Shown here: positions 1 to 11,925 of the stretch, in pieces
Position numbering within the stretch: position 1 is the first letter of the stretch
How the letters are laid out: each line of letters begins with the position of its first letter
NCBI RefSeq assembly: GCF_001039355.2
Contig: NW_019775887.1
Coordinates: 64,001-113,949, forward strand
Direction: 5' to 3'
DNA from: Lingula anatina
Lineage: Eukaryota > Brachiopoda > Lingulata > Lingulida > Lingulidae
DNA: 49,949 nucleotides
Notes under the pieces: model-generated
Told to the model about the DNA's origin: nothing
Database searches by the model: none
The model's input: the letters and a program-made list of their open reading frames with translations, nothing else
Made by a program: the position numbers and the translations under genes

Positions 1-1032
1 TTAAGGCCCAAATTTTTGGTACGTAATACGGGTCTTGTTTAATGACAAATGGTACGGTGTCACATTTTTCTTCTCCCACAATGAGCAATATTCTTAATGT
101 TTCAAAAGATTCTTTTAACCTTCCCTGGTGCAAAAGCAAGTATTACTATTTTAAGATATAAGATATTTATTTTCAAATTATTCAATTAATATCAAGATAT
201 GAACTGACTCTCTTGTGTAGTTTTATGGTTTTAAATTATGTCTAATGTGTCACAAGTGGTTATGTGTTTTTATCCATTTTGGGCGAGTTTTTATAAAATA
301 TATTTTATAATTTATTTAGTTTGGCTGTTCTAACAATTGAGCAACTTATCCCTGTGCTGTTACTTTAGCAGCAACAGCATCTAGGTGACATTTTCTGTTC
401 ACTGCAGACCTTGTTGAGATTTTATGCCAAAGGAAGCTCTTGATATTCCTTGTTTAATGGAAATCATCTGACACAGCATAAAAAAAAGAGTCTGTTGGCA
501 ATGCATTGTGTCCTGTGAGACTATAAAACAAGTGAGAATCTTTGACAATGAACTTAACTTTAAGTAATGTTGCAAGCCAAAGCAATCTTTCATCTTGAAG
601 TCTGGCAGATGTGATAAGGGCCCTCCAACTAGTTGTGATGAGAATGTTGTCAGAAAATGATACAAATTAAAGAAATTCACAAAACATGCCAAAAAGCACC
701 ATGGTGCTAAAGGGTGTTATTCTATAGACATTCGAGGAAACGATCTGGAAAATGCCCACACATAAATTCTGGCAGTTAATTTATTATCATATTTATTGCA
801 ACACGACACTTGCTAGTCTGCCATTATTTCTGGCCACACTCTCCTCCAAATCTTGATTTTATGCAAAGTCACCAGACGTTGAGCTATCTAGGATGACTCT
901 CATGTCTTTTAAGCTGCTAGGGAAATCACAATGTCTGCTTACAGATATGACATCAGGCTCTACATTCCAGCCATCCACGCTAGGTCAGTGTGTGAAAAAA
1001 GGCCACAGTTGAAGACACTGGAAGATCAATCT
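1..1032. other. 3' flank of TIMM21, no coding exon seen
   Basis: Low-complexity A+T-rich sequence with only short random ORFs. It should include the 3' UTR of the minus-strand TIMM21 gene. A short motif around 580-610 (GCCAAAGCAAT followed by a TCTTG and a GCAGATG-like stretch) recurs loosely near 1340-1380, suggesting a minor dispersed repeat. No other gene is recognised. Confidence 0.5.
792..797 (-). terminator. candidate poly(A) signal for TIMM21
   Basis: TTTATT on the plus strand reads AATAAA on the minus strand, about 235 bp beyond the TIMM21 stop codon. The position is right for a polyadenylation signal, but the hexamer alone is weak evidence in A+T-rich DNA. Confidence 0.35.
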
Positions 1033-1958
1033 CTACATGCTCATGCCAACTGTTCCTGCAGTTCCTCCTGTTTGCAGCTGTGCTCTGTTGTCTTTCAGAG
1101 TGATCACTCGCCTTGGGAAGCCCTCAGTTTCAACAAAGAGATATCTGTATTCATATTTATTGTTGTCGTTCTGAAATGCATACCCAAAATACATTATCAT
1201 ATGTGAAACAGTAAATTCCATCAAATATACCCATACTTAAAAAACAAAATGTGTGTGCTTGTGTTAGAACATGCGTGTTTGTCTGCTGCACCAGATTAAC
1301 AGATACGCTCTGAATCCCAAATTAATAAATCACAGTGTTTAAAGCCAAAGCAATACTTTATCTTGTTTATCTGCTAGATGCGACATTGACCTTTATGTGA
1401 AATGTGTTAGGTGTGCTCAAGCTTTCCATTGACAACACAATCACTTCATATGTCACATCATCCTAGGAAATAAGTAAAACTGTTGTGGCAAGCAGCATCT
1501 GTCAGATATGACCTCGTTCTGCTATGTTTGTCCTACCTTTCTGACCTCCACATGGGCTGTGGCCCTTTCTCTCTTTCCTTTCAAGTAAAACTGAAGTCTC
1601 ATATGTTGATAGCCTTGAAACTCGTAAATTGTATGTCTGGAACAGGAAATTGAAGGAAAAGGTTATATATCACAATACACTTATTGGAACAGTAAAAATA
1701 GTTAGTGTGTGCATCATTTAGAGGGATAGAGATATAATACTTTTAAATTCATGTAAACACTGTGAAAGCCCAAGAAAAATATCAACCAACAGTAACAATT
1801 AACAATGGATTAAAAATAAATTTTAATAACATATTTTATCCAATTTGTACCTGATGTGTCTCCTGCGTCCTCTTCCTGAGGTTTCACCATGAGCTTTAAG
1901 TGGCTTGCCCAATGCATCTTGTACCTTAAAAAATTAACAAATGTATACAACACACTGT

Positions 1959-1996
<38 letters not shown>

Positions 1997-2576
1997 GAGA
2001 GAATATACTCTGGCAACAAATAATCATATCCTTATAGTAACTATATCTTTACTAGTAAATCATAACTTACTCTTGTATCTTTCAAGCATATGTCCATGGC
2101 TTCTTCATATATTCCATACGGACTTTCCCGAGAGAACAGTTCTCGATACACAAAGTAAAATAAGCTACCTGTTATAAGAAAGAAATTAGTTGGATAAGTT
2201 CATTACATGAGTCAGCAAATTAATAATATATCTACTGAAGACTTCTCTTCACTGACTTCTGATGCAAGGAGTGGTTTTGAGAGCCTAGGCCACTGCTTAT
2301 TCACTATAGTTGAATGCCATTTTACAGTTACAATTTCTCTAATGCTTATATCTTTATACATTAGCACATATTATTAATAGCAGTAAGTGTAAATAACACT
2401 GCTTGTTCATAACTTTTTGTGCTAGTACAATTTTAGCAAGATAGCACACAGAATTGGAATTAAAATTTGTACAGTTTGACATGTCTAAACAAGACAATAA
2501 TGCTTATGATTACCTGTAGCACCTAATCCCAAAATTATCCACAAGCCAAGAACGGAATCCTTTCCAACACGGCCGA
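1033..2576 (-). CDS. TIMM21: Tim21, TIM23-complex subunit; 3' five exons, 5' end missing
   Basis: Tim21 is an inner-membrane subunit of the TIM23 presequence translocase and, in animals, also takes part in respiratory-chain assembly. Exons on the minus strand: 2576-2514, 2168-2071, 1924-1851, 1636-1537, 1170-1033. All have AG/GT borders and their phases join without error. The protein reads through a single membrane helix (VLGLWIILGLGATGSLFYFV), then the family motif YRELFSRESPYGIYEEAM, then GETSGRGRRRHIR, a YEFQGYQHMRLQFYLKG strand that binds the Tim21 fold together, and the C-terminal EYRYLFVETEGFPRR and ITLKDNRAQ. This order matches vertebrate TIMM21. About 150 residues are visible. The mitochondrial presequence and linker (about 100 residues in human) are not; they probably lie in the 2840-3823 gap or upstream. 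The last ~15 residues (QTGGTAGTVGMSM) are unlike the human end. Assignment is confident; completeness is not. Confidence 0.92.
1962..2002. repeat. (GA)n microsatellite in a TIMM21 intron
   Basis: Nearly pure GA dinucleotide run with one GTGA interruption, in the intron between exons 1924-1851 and 2168-2071. Confidence 0.95.
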
Positions 2577-2839
2577 CTGAAAAAAAAAATGTACATGAAA
2601 TAAGCATTAACCAAGCAAGTACTTGTAAGATATGAAAAAAAATGTAACAGATTATAGGGCTGCTCTCGTTTGTCATACAATGCAGGCAAAAGCATATTTA
2701 TAACATAAGTCCAACTTAGGCTTCGTTCACATGCAATGTCTATTTTCTAAATTCTATTTTCTATTCGCGCTATCTTATGATCACGGTCTGTGCACTGAAT
2801 ATCCCGCCGCGTAATTACTGGCAGCGCGAGCCAGTTACT

Positions 2840-3823
2840 NNNNNNNNNNNNNNNNNNNNNNNNNNNNNNNNNNNNNNNNNNNNNNNNNNNNNNNNNNNNN
2901 NNNNNNNNNNNNNNNNNNNNNNNNNNNNNNNNNNNNNNNNNNNNNNNNNNNNNNNNNNNNNNNNNNNNNNNNNNNNNNNNNNNNNNNNNNNNNNNNNNNN
3001 NNNNNNNNNNNNNNNNNNNNNNNNNNNNNNNNNNNNNNNNNNNNNNNNNNNNNNNNNNNNNNNNNNNNNNNNNNNNNNNNNNNNNNNNNNNNNNNNNNNN
3101 NNNNNNNNNNNNNNNNNNNNNNNNNNNNNNNNNNNNNNNNNNNNNNNNNNNNNNNNNNNNNNNNNNNNNNNNNNNNNNNNNNNNNNNNNNNNNNNNNNNN
3201 NNNNNNNNNNNNNNNNNNNNNNNNNNNNNNNNNNNNNNNNNNNNNNNNNNNNNNNNNNNNNNNNNNNNNNNNNNNNNNNNNNNNNNNNNNNNNNNNNNNN
3301 NNNNNNNNNNNNNNNNNNNNNNNNNNNNNNNNNNNNNNNNNNNNNNNNNNNNNNNNNNNNNNNNNNNNNNNNNNNNNNNNNNNNNNNNNNNNNNNNNNNN
3401 NNNNNNNNNNNNNNNNNNNNNNNNNNNNNNNNNNNNNNNNNNNNNNNNNNNNNNNNNNNNNNNNNNNNNNNNNNNNNNNNNNNNNNNNNNNNNNNNNNNN
3501 NNNNNNNNNNNNNNNNNNNNNNNNNNNNNNNNNNNNNNNNNNNNNNNNNNNNNNNNNNNNNNNNNNNNNNNNNNNNNNNNNNNNNNNNNNNNNNNNNNNN
3601 NNNNNNNNNNNNNNNNNNNNNNNNNNNNNNNNNNNNNNNNNNNNNNNNNNNNNNNNNNNNNNNNNNNNNNNNNNNNNNNNNNNNNNNNNNNNNNNNNNNN
3701 NNNNNNNNNNNNNNNNNNNNNNNNNNNNNNNNNNNNNNNNNNNNNNNNNNNNNNNNNNNNNNNNNNNNNNNNNNNNNNNNNNNNNNNNNNNNNNNNNNNN
3801 NNNNNNNNNNNNNNNNNNNNNNN
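2840..3823. other. assembly gap (984 N)
   Basis: Run of N. Any ORF crossing it is meaningless. The missing upstream exon(s) of TIMM21 may be inside. Flanking sequence (2720-2839 and 3824-3900) shows no coding exon. Confidence 1.
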
Positions 3824-3988
3824 AGCGGATGCGAGGCGTGGGGTTCTTTTTGACTCCATGCTGACATGGCTGTGTGATCTGGCACAGTGTTAATTATGCC
3901 CTTAGCAAAATATCAGACCTGTCCCAAACTCTTTTGCAAAATTGCTGTTAAATTGAAAGACGGTCTGTACTTTCTTTCAAACTTAATG

Positions 3989-4110
3989 CAAACTTAAGAT
4001 GTTCTTGCAAATTTGCTGCTCATTTGCAGCAAATTTGCTAGAACAAAAAGTCATTCTTGCAAACCTGCTGCAAATTTTAGATGTCCTTGCAAATTTGCTG
4101 CAAATTGGCA
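3989..4110. repeat. degenerate repeats of TTGCAAATTTGCTGC with a perfect hairpin
   Basis: Three to four spaced copies of a TTGCAAATTTGCTGC-like unit. At 4007-4038 two copies face each other and form a perfect 13-bp stem (GCAAATTTGCTGC and its complement) around a 6-nt loop. Function unknown. Confidence 0.8.
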
Positions 4111-4207
4111 GCATTAATGGCAATTTCCAGACAGAACTCGTGGTGATAGGTGGGAATCTGCCTGGCCAGAGGTACATTGCCGGCTGCAGAGATGAAGTTC
4201 CTACCCA

Positions 4208-4236
4208 TGGACAAAATAATCTGGTTATTTTGTCCA
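4208..4236. repeat. short perfect inverted repeat
   Basis: TGGACAAAATAA and its exact reverse complement separated by five bases. May be the end or centre of a small transposon; no boundaries recognised. Confidence 0.7.
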
Positions 4237-5047
4237 TATCCAACCCAACGCTTGCTCCATCCGGGCCACGATAAATCAGGATAGCATAGGCGTACCTGCA
4301 AGCAGAAAAAGACCAGGCCTGTAGCAATATCAAAAGGGGTGTTCTTTTTCTGAAAAAGTAGACCTATTCCCATAAAAACTTCATGTAACTAGATCAAATT
4401 TTACCCAGAGTGGACCTTTTCCCAGCAAAAGGGGCGGTTCTTTCGAACCCCCGAACCCCCCACCCCCAAGCTACGGGCCTGAAGACACTTGTCAGTTGTC
4501 AGCTATATTTAGTCCGCGGGTCATCTGTTTTGAATGCACTCACAGAACACTTATTTTTTTTAAAATTAATTAATGAATTGATTAATTATTTATTTATTTA
4601 TTTTTACCGAAACCAGACCGTAGTAGGCCTACTCGGAATCTTCTTTGAGGGCTCTTAGAGAAAACGTTGTTTGGAGCAAAGAAACTTCATTTTGAAGAAA
4701 AAAATAATAAGTTGTTATTTTCCTTTACACGATTTGATAAAAATAAAGACTCATTTTAAGATAAGCGTAGGTACTCGCGGCAAATGAGTATTTTTTTTTT
4801 TTTCAAAATTAAACTTTGTGCTGAATTGGTCAATTATCTAGGCCTACATGAATTACGATTGAGATTGGCGACTAAATTAAATAAACAATAGAGATGATCA
4901 TACAATTTTTACGACGGCATTATGTCTACAATTATTCTTGATTTAATGTATAAATTAATGCGATTTGAAATGTGGTGAAATGACGTATATGACACCTCTT
5001 CACTATATCACTATTATCAGGGTGCGTAGCAATTGTCAACTTCGCAC

Positions 5048-5143
5048 CTGCCCAATATCTCCCCAGTATCTCCGACATTGTTTGGTTATGGCTATACCAA
5101 CTATGAAATGTGGGGTGGCCGCTGAGAGGGTTATCAATGGCAT
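5048..5143 (-). other. speculative first exon (presequence) of TIMM21
   Basis: A minus-strand ATG at 5143 opens a 32-codon frame free of acidic residues until near its end, with several Arg/Lys, which runs to a CAG|GTGCGA donor after 5048. Composition fits a mitochondrial targeting peptide and the position, head-to-head with the transporter, is right for a first exon. There is no homology I can recognise, presequences are not conserved, and the joining exon would have to lie in the gap, so this is only a candidate. Confidence 0.2.
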
Positions 5144-5514
5144 TCACAATACGTTTTGCACATTTCCAATCTTTTAAAAACATTTACTTTAGATAGCTCT
5201 CTTGGACCTACGATCGTGGCACACTGAAACAGATCATTTCGCTCTGGCAATATCACGAAAAGCTTAAGTGTAGCACAGCAACACAAATTGACAAACGGGC
5301 TTATTAAGTTAATTATTAAATAAAAATACCTACTTTGTCGACCTTGAAGGCTGTGTGTATGGTGTAGGGTGTTCACTTTGTGCAAACGACAGCAAGTCAG
5401 TTGTGTGTAGTTTGCGCAGCGTTACCTACTGCCTTAGCGCAATCCAATATTTCTGACTAACTGACAAAAGTTGTACCGATCAGAAGCAGCTACTCCGTTC
5501 AGTTAGTAAAAGCA

Positions 5515-8500
5515 ATGTCATACAAGGAATCTCTTGGATATAAATGCTTTGTTGTGGCATGCGTTTTGCTAGAGGTCGGTCTCTACAGCGTTCCAGTTCT
5601 TGGCTGGCCTTCTCTAGTTTATATCTTCAGGGAGGAGAAGTTTTTCGTCGAGCTTTGTGGTTTTGCTGACGAGAGCAATGGCTTTAATAGCACGAGCGGG
5701 AATCACACTTACATGTACCTCGGCTGCCCCGGGGAGAGAGAATGCTCCTCCCAGGAGGAAATGCTTAACCTGATCTACACGACAGCTTTAGTGTCCCTTG
5801 TTGCCATGACACCATTGGGATACGTTTACGACCATTTTGGAACCACGGTGATTCGTATCATATGCATGTGAGTTTTGGGGTTGGCGCATTTTTTTCTCCA
5901 ATTTATGTTCTGAAATTTAATTTGCAATGGCGTCGAAGCTGTCAATGGTTCTAACTGCGATGTAATCGCTCTGTAGAATGTTGCTGTGAAGGCCGTCGAA
6001 AGTGCAGACGTACTGCTGTTTTTACTTATGTAATACCTGGAAGCGATTTTCGAGCAAAACCCAATAACAAAAATCGCAAAAATAGCAATCAGCAATTGCC
6101 AGTGATTTTGCGCACAAGTGTGTTACGTAACTGAGAGAGTTCCCCTTTATGTTTTCCAATTTGTGTTTAATGATTAAACTTATTCGTGCACAGCTCCCAC
6201 TTGACGTGGGGATTTTTCTTACAAGTGCGCAAGTAAAAGAGAATATTAAGAATTTAAAAATGGCAATTAAATCCCAAATGCTGATATGATGCTATCAGTA
6301 AAATGACCACACTTTATTTAAAAACATATAATCCTTGAACATAACATAATACTATCATGACGTTCAGATTCATACAATGGCATTTTTAGGTTAATATTGC
6401 CTAACATGGTATATATCTTTAAGATTACAAGTGTATTGCACAATCCATGAGCATCTTATACTACACGCCATGCAATATTCTGTACTGTGGTATCTATTGT
6501 TCCTCGTAATTTATCTTATGAAATTTGAAGTGGCGATTTGTTACAAGTGTGTGCGTAGCAGGTGCGCATTGTGCCAAAAATGCCGAAGGACATCGGCCGG
6601 TTTTCCTCAAAACCTCATTCGTAATACTCGTGCTAAATGGGGAAAAGTGATCATGTTTTTTATTTATTGAATCAAAAAAGTTATTGTGGCAAGTAAATGA
6701 ATACATTTAAATCTGACAGCCCGATAAAATGATAAAGTAAGGCAGATGTATTCGTGGCCTACGTACTGTGCATGTGTAACAAGAGCGAGCTTGATCATTT
6801 TCTGAACATACCGTTATTTTTGAAACAAGACCGAATACATGAGTGAAATGAAGTCCTTATTATTTAACATTAAAACCTATCGAATCTGTCACCAGATCCC
6901 TACTAACAATGTTAGCTACTCGTGTATTTACGTCAAGCTATTACGAAAAGAAGATGAAGCAACTACAATTTTTTAGTCCGCTAGTTATTTTATTTTAGTA
7001 GATTACAACAGTTAATCCCTGGATGGAAATATAAAATTTCCAGGCTTAAATCAAGCATTATTATTCAACTTAAATTAACTTTATTATTAATTTATTTGCA
7101 GGATATTAAACGTTGGTGGAGCAGTTTTAATGGCATTCGCTCAGAGAGGTAAATTGGAACAATTAGTCTTGGACCCGTAAAACAGTTCAGATCCTCATAT
7201 GAAAAAAACTTAAAAATTACCCTGTAATTCATGTTTAACTCCTTTAAAGTTACATATAAAGCGAGCGTTGATTCCAGTAACGAACATACCAGTGAACCAC
7301 TTCTACTAGTTTCTTTCACGACTTATCTGAAGCCAACATGCCAAGTCATAAACCAAACTAATCCTTCGTTCTTTCAAGAAATAGGTTAAGAAGTGCCCCT
7401 TCTTCAAATTTCTTGTTGGAAACTGACCTATTTAACAGCCCTTCCAGTTAATAAAAATCCTATAAATGACGTAATACTACGCATGCATTGCATAACGATC
7501 ACTCTCTCTCCCATGCATGGATGCAGCTGCGTGCGCAGTTCCATACTACATAGTGTATTTCAAATGATGCCGCTAAGGGATATATAGCACAGAAAGAGAT
7601 CAGGAAATATCCGTTTTTAAAAATATCATTTTCGGGAAATATGAATCTATGCCTAATGGTATTTCTACACATGATATTATTTGAAACTATTTGGTGGCAT
7701 TTGAAACAAACTCCAAACTAGAAAAGCACTCCGAGAGCGCAGACCTCCGCCAAGGCAGCGATTTTTGATTATTATTGATTATTGATTGATTATTGATCCG
7801 GATCACCACCAACAACTAATTACTTCTAAGTTAACCCATTTCCCACCTACCCTGAAAATGTCATCAAAATCGGTCCATAATTTTTTGAGTTATGTTGATG
7901 TAAAACAAACAGATAGACAGACAAACAGGGGTGAAAACATAACCTCCTTGGCGGAGGTAATAAAGAGCACGGCAAATTGTCGCTTTTGTGTCGAATAAAG
8001 CTTACACGACAAAAATGCGTAACATTTTCAGTCAAAGGATCTGTTTATGGTAACTCAGCGCTTTCTCTGGCCACCTTTACTGGTAGACTTCTATTTTCCT
8101 GGTACCTCCCGTCACAATCACTCCAAACTGAATCAGCCTTTTGTATAGGCCTACACGTCTTAAAAGCGGCCGTCTCTTGGCATAAGCAGAGAGAACGATT
8201 TCTTATACACTCTGACCTCTTCTCTATGCTGAAAAAAATATTTGAACAGTAATCGTAATCTTTTACTTACAAAGGACCCATTGTGTCGAGTATTAAAATA
8301 GGTTATCTGTGAAGTAAATAAGAACAATTTAAGACTGTGACAGCTCGTACATGTTCCCTTCAGTAAATTTATCAATTATTCAATTATCCATTAACTCTGT
8401 ACGTATCATACTTACTAGTATTTATTTATTCATGTTTTCCAGGTACCGAGTGGCTGTTATTTCCGGGGGCCGCCTTCCACCTTCTGGGCGGTAACATGTA

Positions 8501-11500
8501 CACTGTGACTGGGATGCAGATGCCCCAGTTGTTCCCGTCCAGAAAAAATACCCTGGGGACCCTGATGTCTGGGGTATGTGGCATGAGCACGTTTACCTTT
8601 GTACTAGTCAAGGTGAGTCCACTGATTTCTCTCAACTCGAGCCATTTGAAAAGGGGGTTTAACAAGGGTAGAGTTTGGAAAGGCGTTTGATTAATATTGT
8701 TTTAAACAGATGTTGCTATTATTTCGCCTAATTTACGCATTGTTTTGAATGTGTAAATTTCAATATTCGAGATTTTTGAAAAGCGTGCATAATATCTGAA
8801 TACACAGTTTGAACAGTGAAGGTAAAAAGTCCAGGAAGTGTCCACCACGGACACACACTTGCTACATTTGGATGTGAGAATCACACGGCTATAGGCAAGA
8901 TGGCATAATTTGGCTTACACAACTTCATTCAAATAAAATGATTGGAATAACAAGTACCTTCATTGTAATTTTTCAGATCGCTTATGATAATCACATATCT
9001 CACAAGGCGTCTTTACTCTGTCTTGCCGGTGTCTCGTTTGTTATTAGCACGGTCACGACGATTGTCCTTCCTCCAAGAGAGAAGAAAGGAAGCGACAATG
9101 ACAAGGAAAAACTTCAGAAGGAATTGGATTATGTACCAAGTTCATTAGCAGACCATAAAAAACACACCATCGACAGGAATGGTCCCGTTTTCGTCGTTGC
9201 ACTTACGTGTAAAAATCACGAAGAGACGAAAGCTAGCGGGATTCATGACGATGTTGCAGATAATAAAAAAACCGAATCAAATGGCGAAATTACTGAGAAA
9301 GGAGAAGGATCAACAATCATTGGCGAGTTAGCAAGACAAAACAGCACTGTGGAGTTGCTGTCAAAAGATAGCTTTGCGTCCCTGGAAGCGGTTGCCGTGT
9401 CTTCACCTGCAGATAGGACAGGACACACAAAGACGTTCGGAGACATCTTACGCAGCCCCATATTTTGGATGACTGAAATCTGGTTCGTGTGTAATGTACT
9501 GCTAGGAGTGGCATATTTTGGCGGTTTCAATGCGATGGTCGTGTTCAGGAACACTGGGGAAAGCCACCGGACAAGTAAGTTGGTAAAAAAAATGGGGCAA
9601 CAGTAGTTTGGGGGGGGGGGGGGTATTTAATGGTAGGGTTCGAAGACTGAGAAACGAAAAACTTTTTGTAAAATGAACTGAACTAGATCTAAATCTTTTG
9701 GTGAACTCGATGGGAATCTCGATTACGCAAAAAAGCCGCTAGTTTGGAGCAATTACACATTTCCTCCTTTGAGAAGTACAGCCAATTACTTACTATCGTT
9801 TTTTTAATGTAAATCAAGCTTCATGCTTGACAGCACACTGATCATATCGGAAAAAGGATAGCTACCATTGTCCTGTTGTATTCCAGTCAGTCTGTACACA
9901 GATGTGTTTGGCTATCTGCAACTGGCAGGAGGCATACCATTGGCGTTATTAACAGGGTTTCTTATTGAGCGTTCCAGTCGAAAACAAAGTAGTGTCGCCA
10001 AAGAGGGTAAGTGCATACTTGTAACGGGTAAACGTTATAATTCTACATCATTTCTGATATGCAATCATTCCAATAAAGAAGGCAGCAAATTTTATATAGA
10101 TTTGCCTAATTACAGTTTTTACCCATACGGGCATGCTAACCGACATAACATTAAAATTGACTATGAGAAATTCGAGCACGAATGCTTGAGTCGGATGCAA
10201 AAGGCGACCTTAAGACGGTAAAAGCATACGCATTTTTAATTTCAATTGTGGAACTGGAAACAGGTCGGTCTAGACTTATGCCAAATAGGTTTTCACCCAG
10301 TAGAAACACCGTTGGACACCTAGAGGCTGTACACAAAGTAGTCCATTTAAAATGACAATCTGGATATTTTTCCATAGATAACTTACCTCAGGGCAAATAG
10401 TCAGAAACTCGTAAGTCATTCTGTTTTGCTACATGTGGAATTTCAATGGATTCACCTGAAAATATTCAGATAAGCAAAAAAAAAAAATCATTTTTAAATT
10501 TTAAACATTATCCTGATGTGTAAAATACCTTCCTTTTTTCTAGCCGAGCCGAAAGCGTTCCTGTTCTCGTTCCTAGTAACTAGCACTGCAGGGTTACTTG
10601 TATGGGTCTCCTGCGTGATACCGGTGCTGGAGATGCAGTTTACCGCCATGGCGTTCCACTGCATTCTTGGAACTTTTACCTACGCCACACATATAGCTTT
10701 TATTGCCTTTGCGTAAGTATAAATGTGTACCTACATACATTGCCTAAGACGTGGACGTTGACTTTCCTATATGTATACCTAAGTATGTTTGTGGATGTTT
10801 ATAGGAAATGCAGTTTCAGAACCTCCAATAAGGCCCAATTCTTTGTAGTGCGTTCTGGACTGTGCTCTATTTTTTAATATAAAGAATTGGTAGATTAAGC
10901 CAATACAAATTTATCTTCTAAACCGTGCGTGAACGAGAAAATGAAATTCAATATCCAAGCATTTTATTTTGCATCATCACCGTTTCTCATTTCAGATTTC
11001 CATACGAACATTTTGGAAAGGCGTTTGGCATTCAGCGGCTGATCGCCACGATGGTGACGGGGCTGCAATACCCAATGTTTACCTGGCTAAAAGATGGTCT
11101 GAAAGGCGATCCGTTTTATGTGAGTACTACCCTATATACTAGCCCTCCGGCGTGACAGACATGCTAGTCCGAGGAATGGAAGTCCTGGGTCCCATATGAT
11201 TAGTACAGGGTAGTGGTTGTATTGGGGTTACCATATGACACGAATGTCACCTTGATAATGTAATGGAGAACGGACTACGGTTCCTAGCGGACTTTCATGT
11301 CTTTCACACCAGTGTCCAGGTTGGTAATGTACTAGTATGCCAGAAATTAAAAATATGAAATCAGTTAACAGATACCGATAAAACAAGGAAATGAATGAAT
11401 GAATAAGTAATAAATAGAAAATAAGATAATTTCATATTTTTGTTTGATTTAAAATACAAAACAAACTAAAATATATTTTAAACATCTTCTTAGAGGCAGT

Positions 11501-11925
11501 GATCGTACAAGAGGCAGCATTGTTGTTCAAAAAGTGTTGAACATATTGGGCCATGTACATTTAAACGGGGGCGTCTCGATAGTCCGAAGGTTCATTGGTC
11601 CGAAAAGTGGTAACATTATCATCGATTTTTTAATCAAGGGTTCATTGGTCCGAAGGTTCAATAGTGAATATTCGGACCAATGAACCTTCGGACTGTTGCT
11701 ACGGCCCCCATTTAAACATACAAGCCAAGATGTAAACTAACATTTTCTGATAGTTGTAACTTCTCCTATGACAATTGGTATTTCTCAAATGTAAGGATGT
11801 AATCTATATCGTTTCACATATTAATATTTCAGTTTAGTCTCATGTTGGTGGGCGTGGCACTGCTGTCGTTCAGTCTTCCACTTTACGTGTTTGTCCAGGA
11901 GAGAAAAATGAAGGCGGCGGTTTAG
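5515..11925 (+). CDS. SLC43-family transporter, SLC43A3-like, complete, 8 exons
   Basis: SLC43A3 (ENBT1) is a purine nucleobase facilitator and SLC43A1/A2 carry large neutral amino acids; similarity here is best to SLC43A3. Exons: 5515-5867, 7102-7148, 8443-8612, 8977-9574, 9887-10006, 10544-10712, 10996-11119, 11833-11925, summing to 1674 nt (557 residues plus stop) with every junction GT-AG and in phase. Twelve membrane segments are expected. TM1 starts near residue 10 and is followed by an extracellular loop with NST and NHT glycosylation sequons and paired cysteines. A long polar cytoplasmic loop (about residues 224-350, rich in K and E) separates TM6 and TM7. Family landmarks near the C-terminus are FAFPYEHFGKAFG, GLQYPMFTWLKDGLKGDPFY and LPLYVFVQERK. 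The protein is longer than human SLC43A3 (491 aa), mostly through the central loop. Substrate is not decidable from sequence. Confidence 0.92.
7743..7957. mobile_element. interspersed repeat ending in CCTCCGCCAAGG inverted repeats, intron 2
   Basis: Begins with CCTCCGCCAAGG and ends with its exact complement CCTTGGCGGAGG. Inside are a (TTGAT)n-like stretch, the phrase TCATCAAAATCGGTCCATAA followed by TTTTTGAGTTAT, and a GACAGACAAACA run. From general knowledge this layout recurs in fish and marine invertebrate genomes. I cannot name the family. It lies in intron 2 of the SLC43A3-like gene. Confidence 0.7.
9610..9623. repeat. G homopolymer in intron 4 of the transporter
   Basis: Fourteen consecutive G, 36 bp after the exon-4 donor. 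Length is likely unreliable in assembly. Confidence 0.9.
11567..11709. mobile_element. 143-bp MITE with 8-bp target duplication (hAT-like), intron 7
   Basis: Both ends begin GGGGGC when read inward and share TCCGAAGGTTCATTGGTCCG as inverted repeats (about 38 bp with some mismatch). ATTTAAAC occurs immediately outside both ends (11559-11566 and 11710-11717). An 8-bp target-site duplication is typical of hAT-superfamily elements. The phrase GGTTCATTGGTCCGAA is also repeated directly inside. No coding capacity. Confidence 0.82.

Larger units (their letters stand above)
3824..5514. other. intergenic region between TIMM21 and SLC43A3-like, probable divergent promoter
   Basis: The two genes point away from each other, so the start of both transcription units should lie here or in the gap. 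The stretch contains hairpin-forming repeats (4007-4038, 4208-4236), a C-rich tract at 4437-4470 resembling repeat tails elsewhere in the window (compare 29930-30110), and A+T-rich spacer. The last ~110 bp before 5515 should be 5' UTR of the transporter. I see no clear TATA box or CpG-island-like block. Confidence 0.5.

Noticed and set aside
931-1206. Plus-strand ORF of 91 codons
   Set aside because: It is the antisense of the last TIMM21 exon, which has a clear family match on the minus strand.
2747-3885. Three long open frames across the first N run
   Set aside because: They are open only because N is read as an unknown residue; real flanking sequence on either side is under 25 codons and has no homology.
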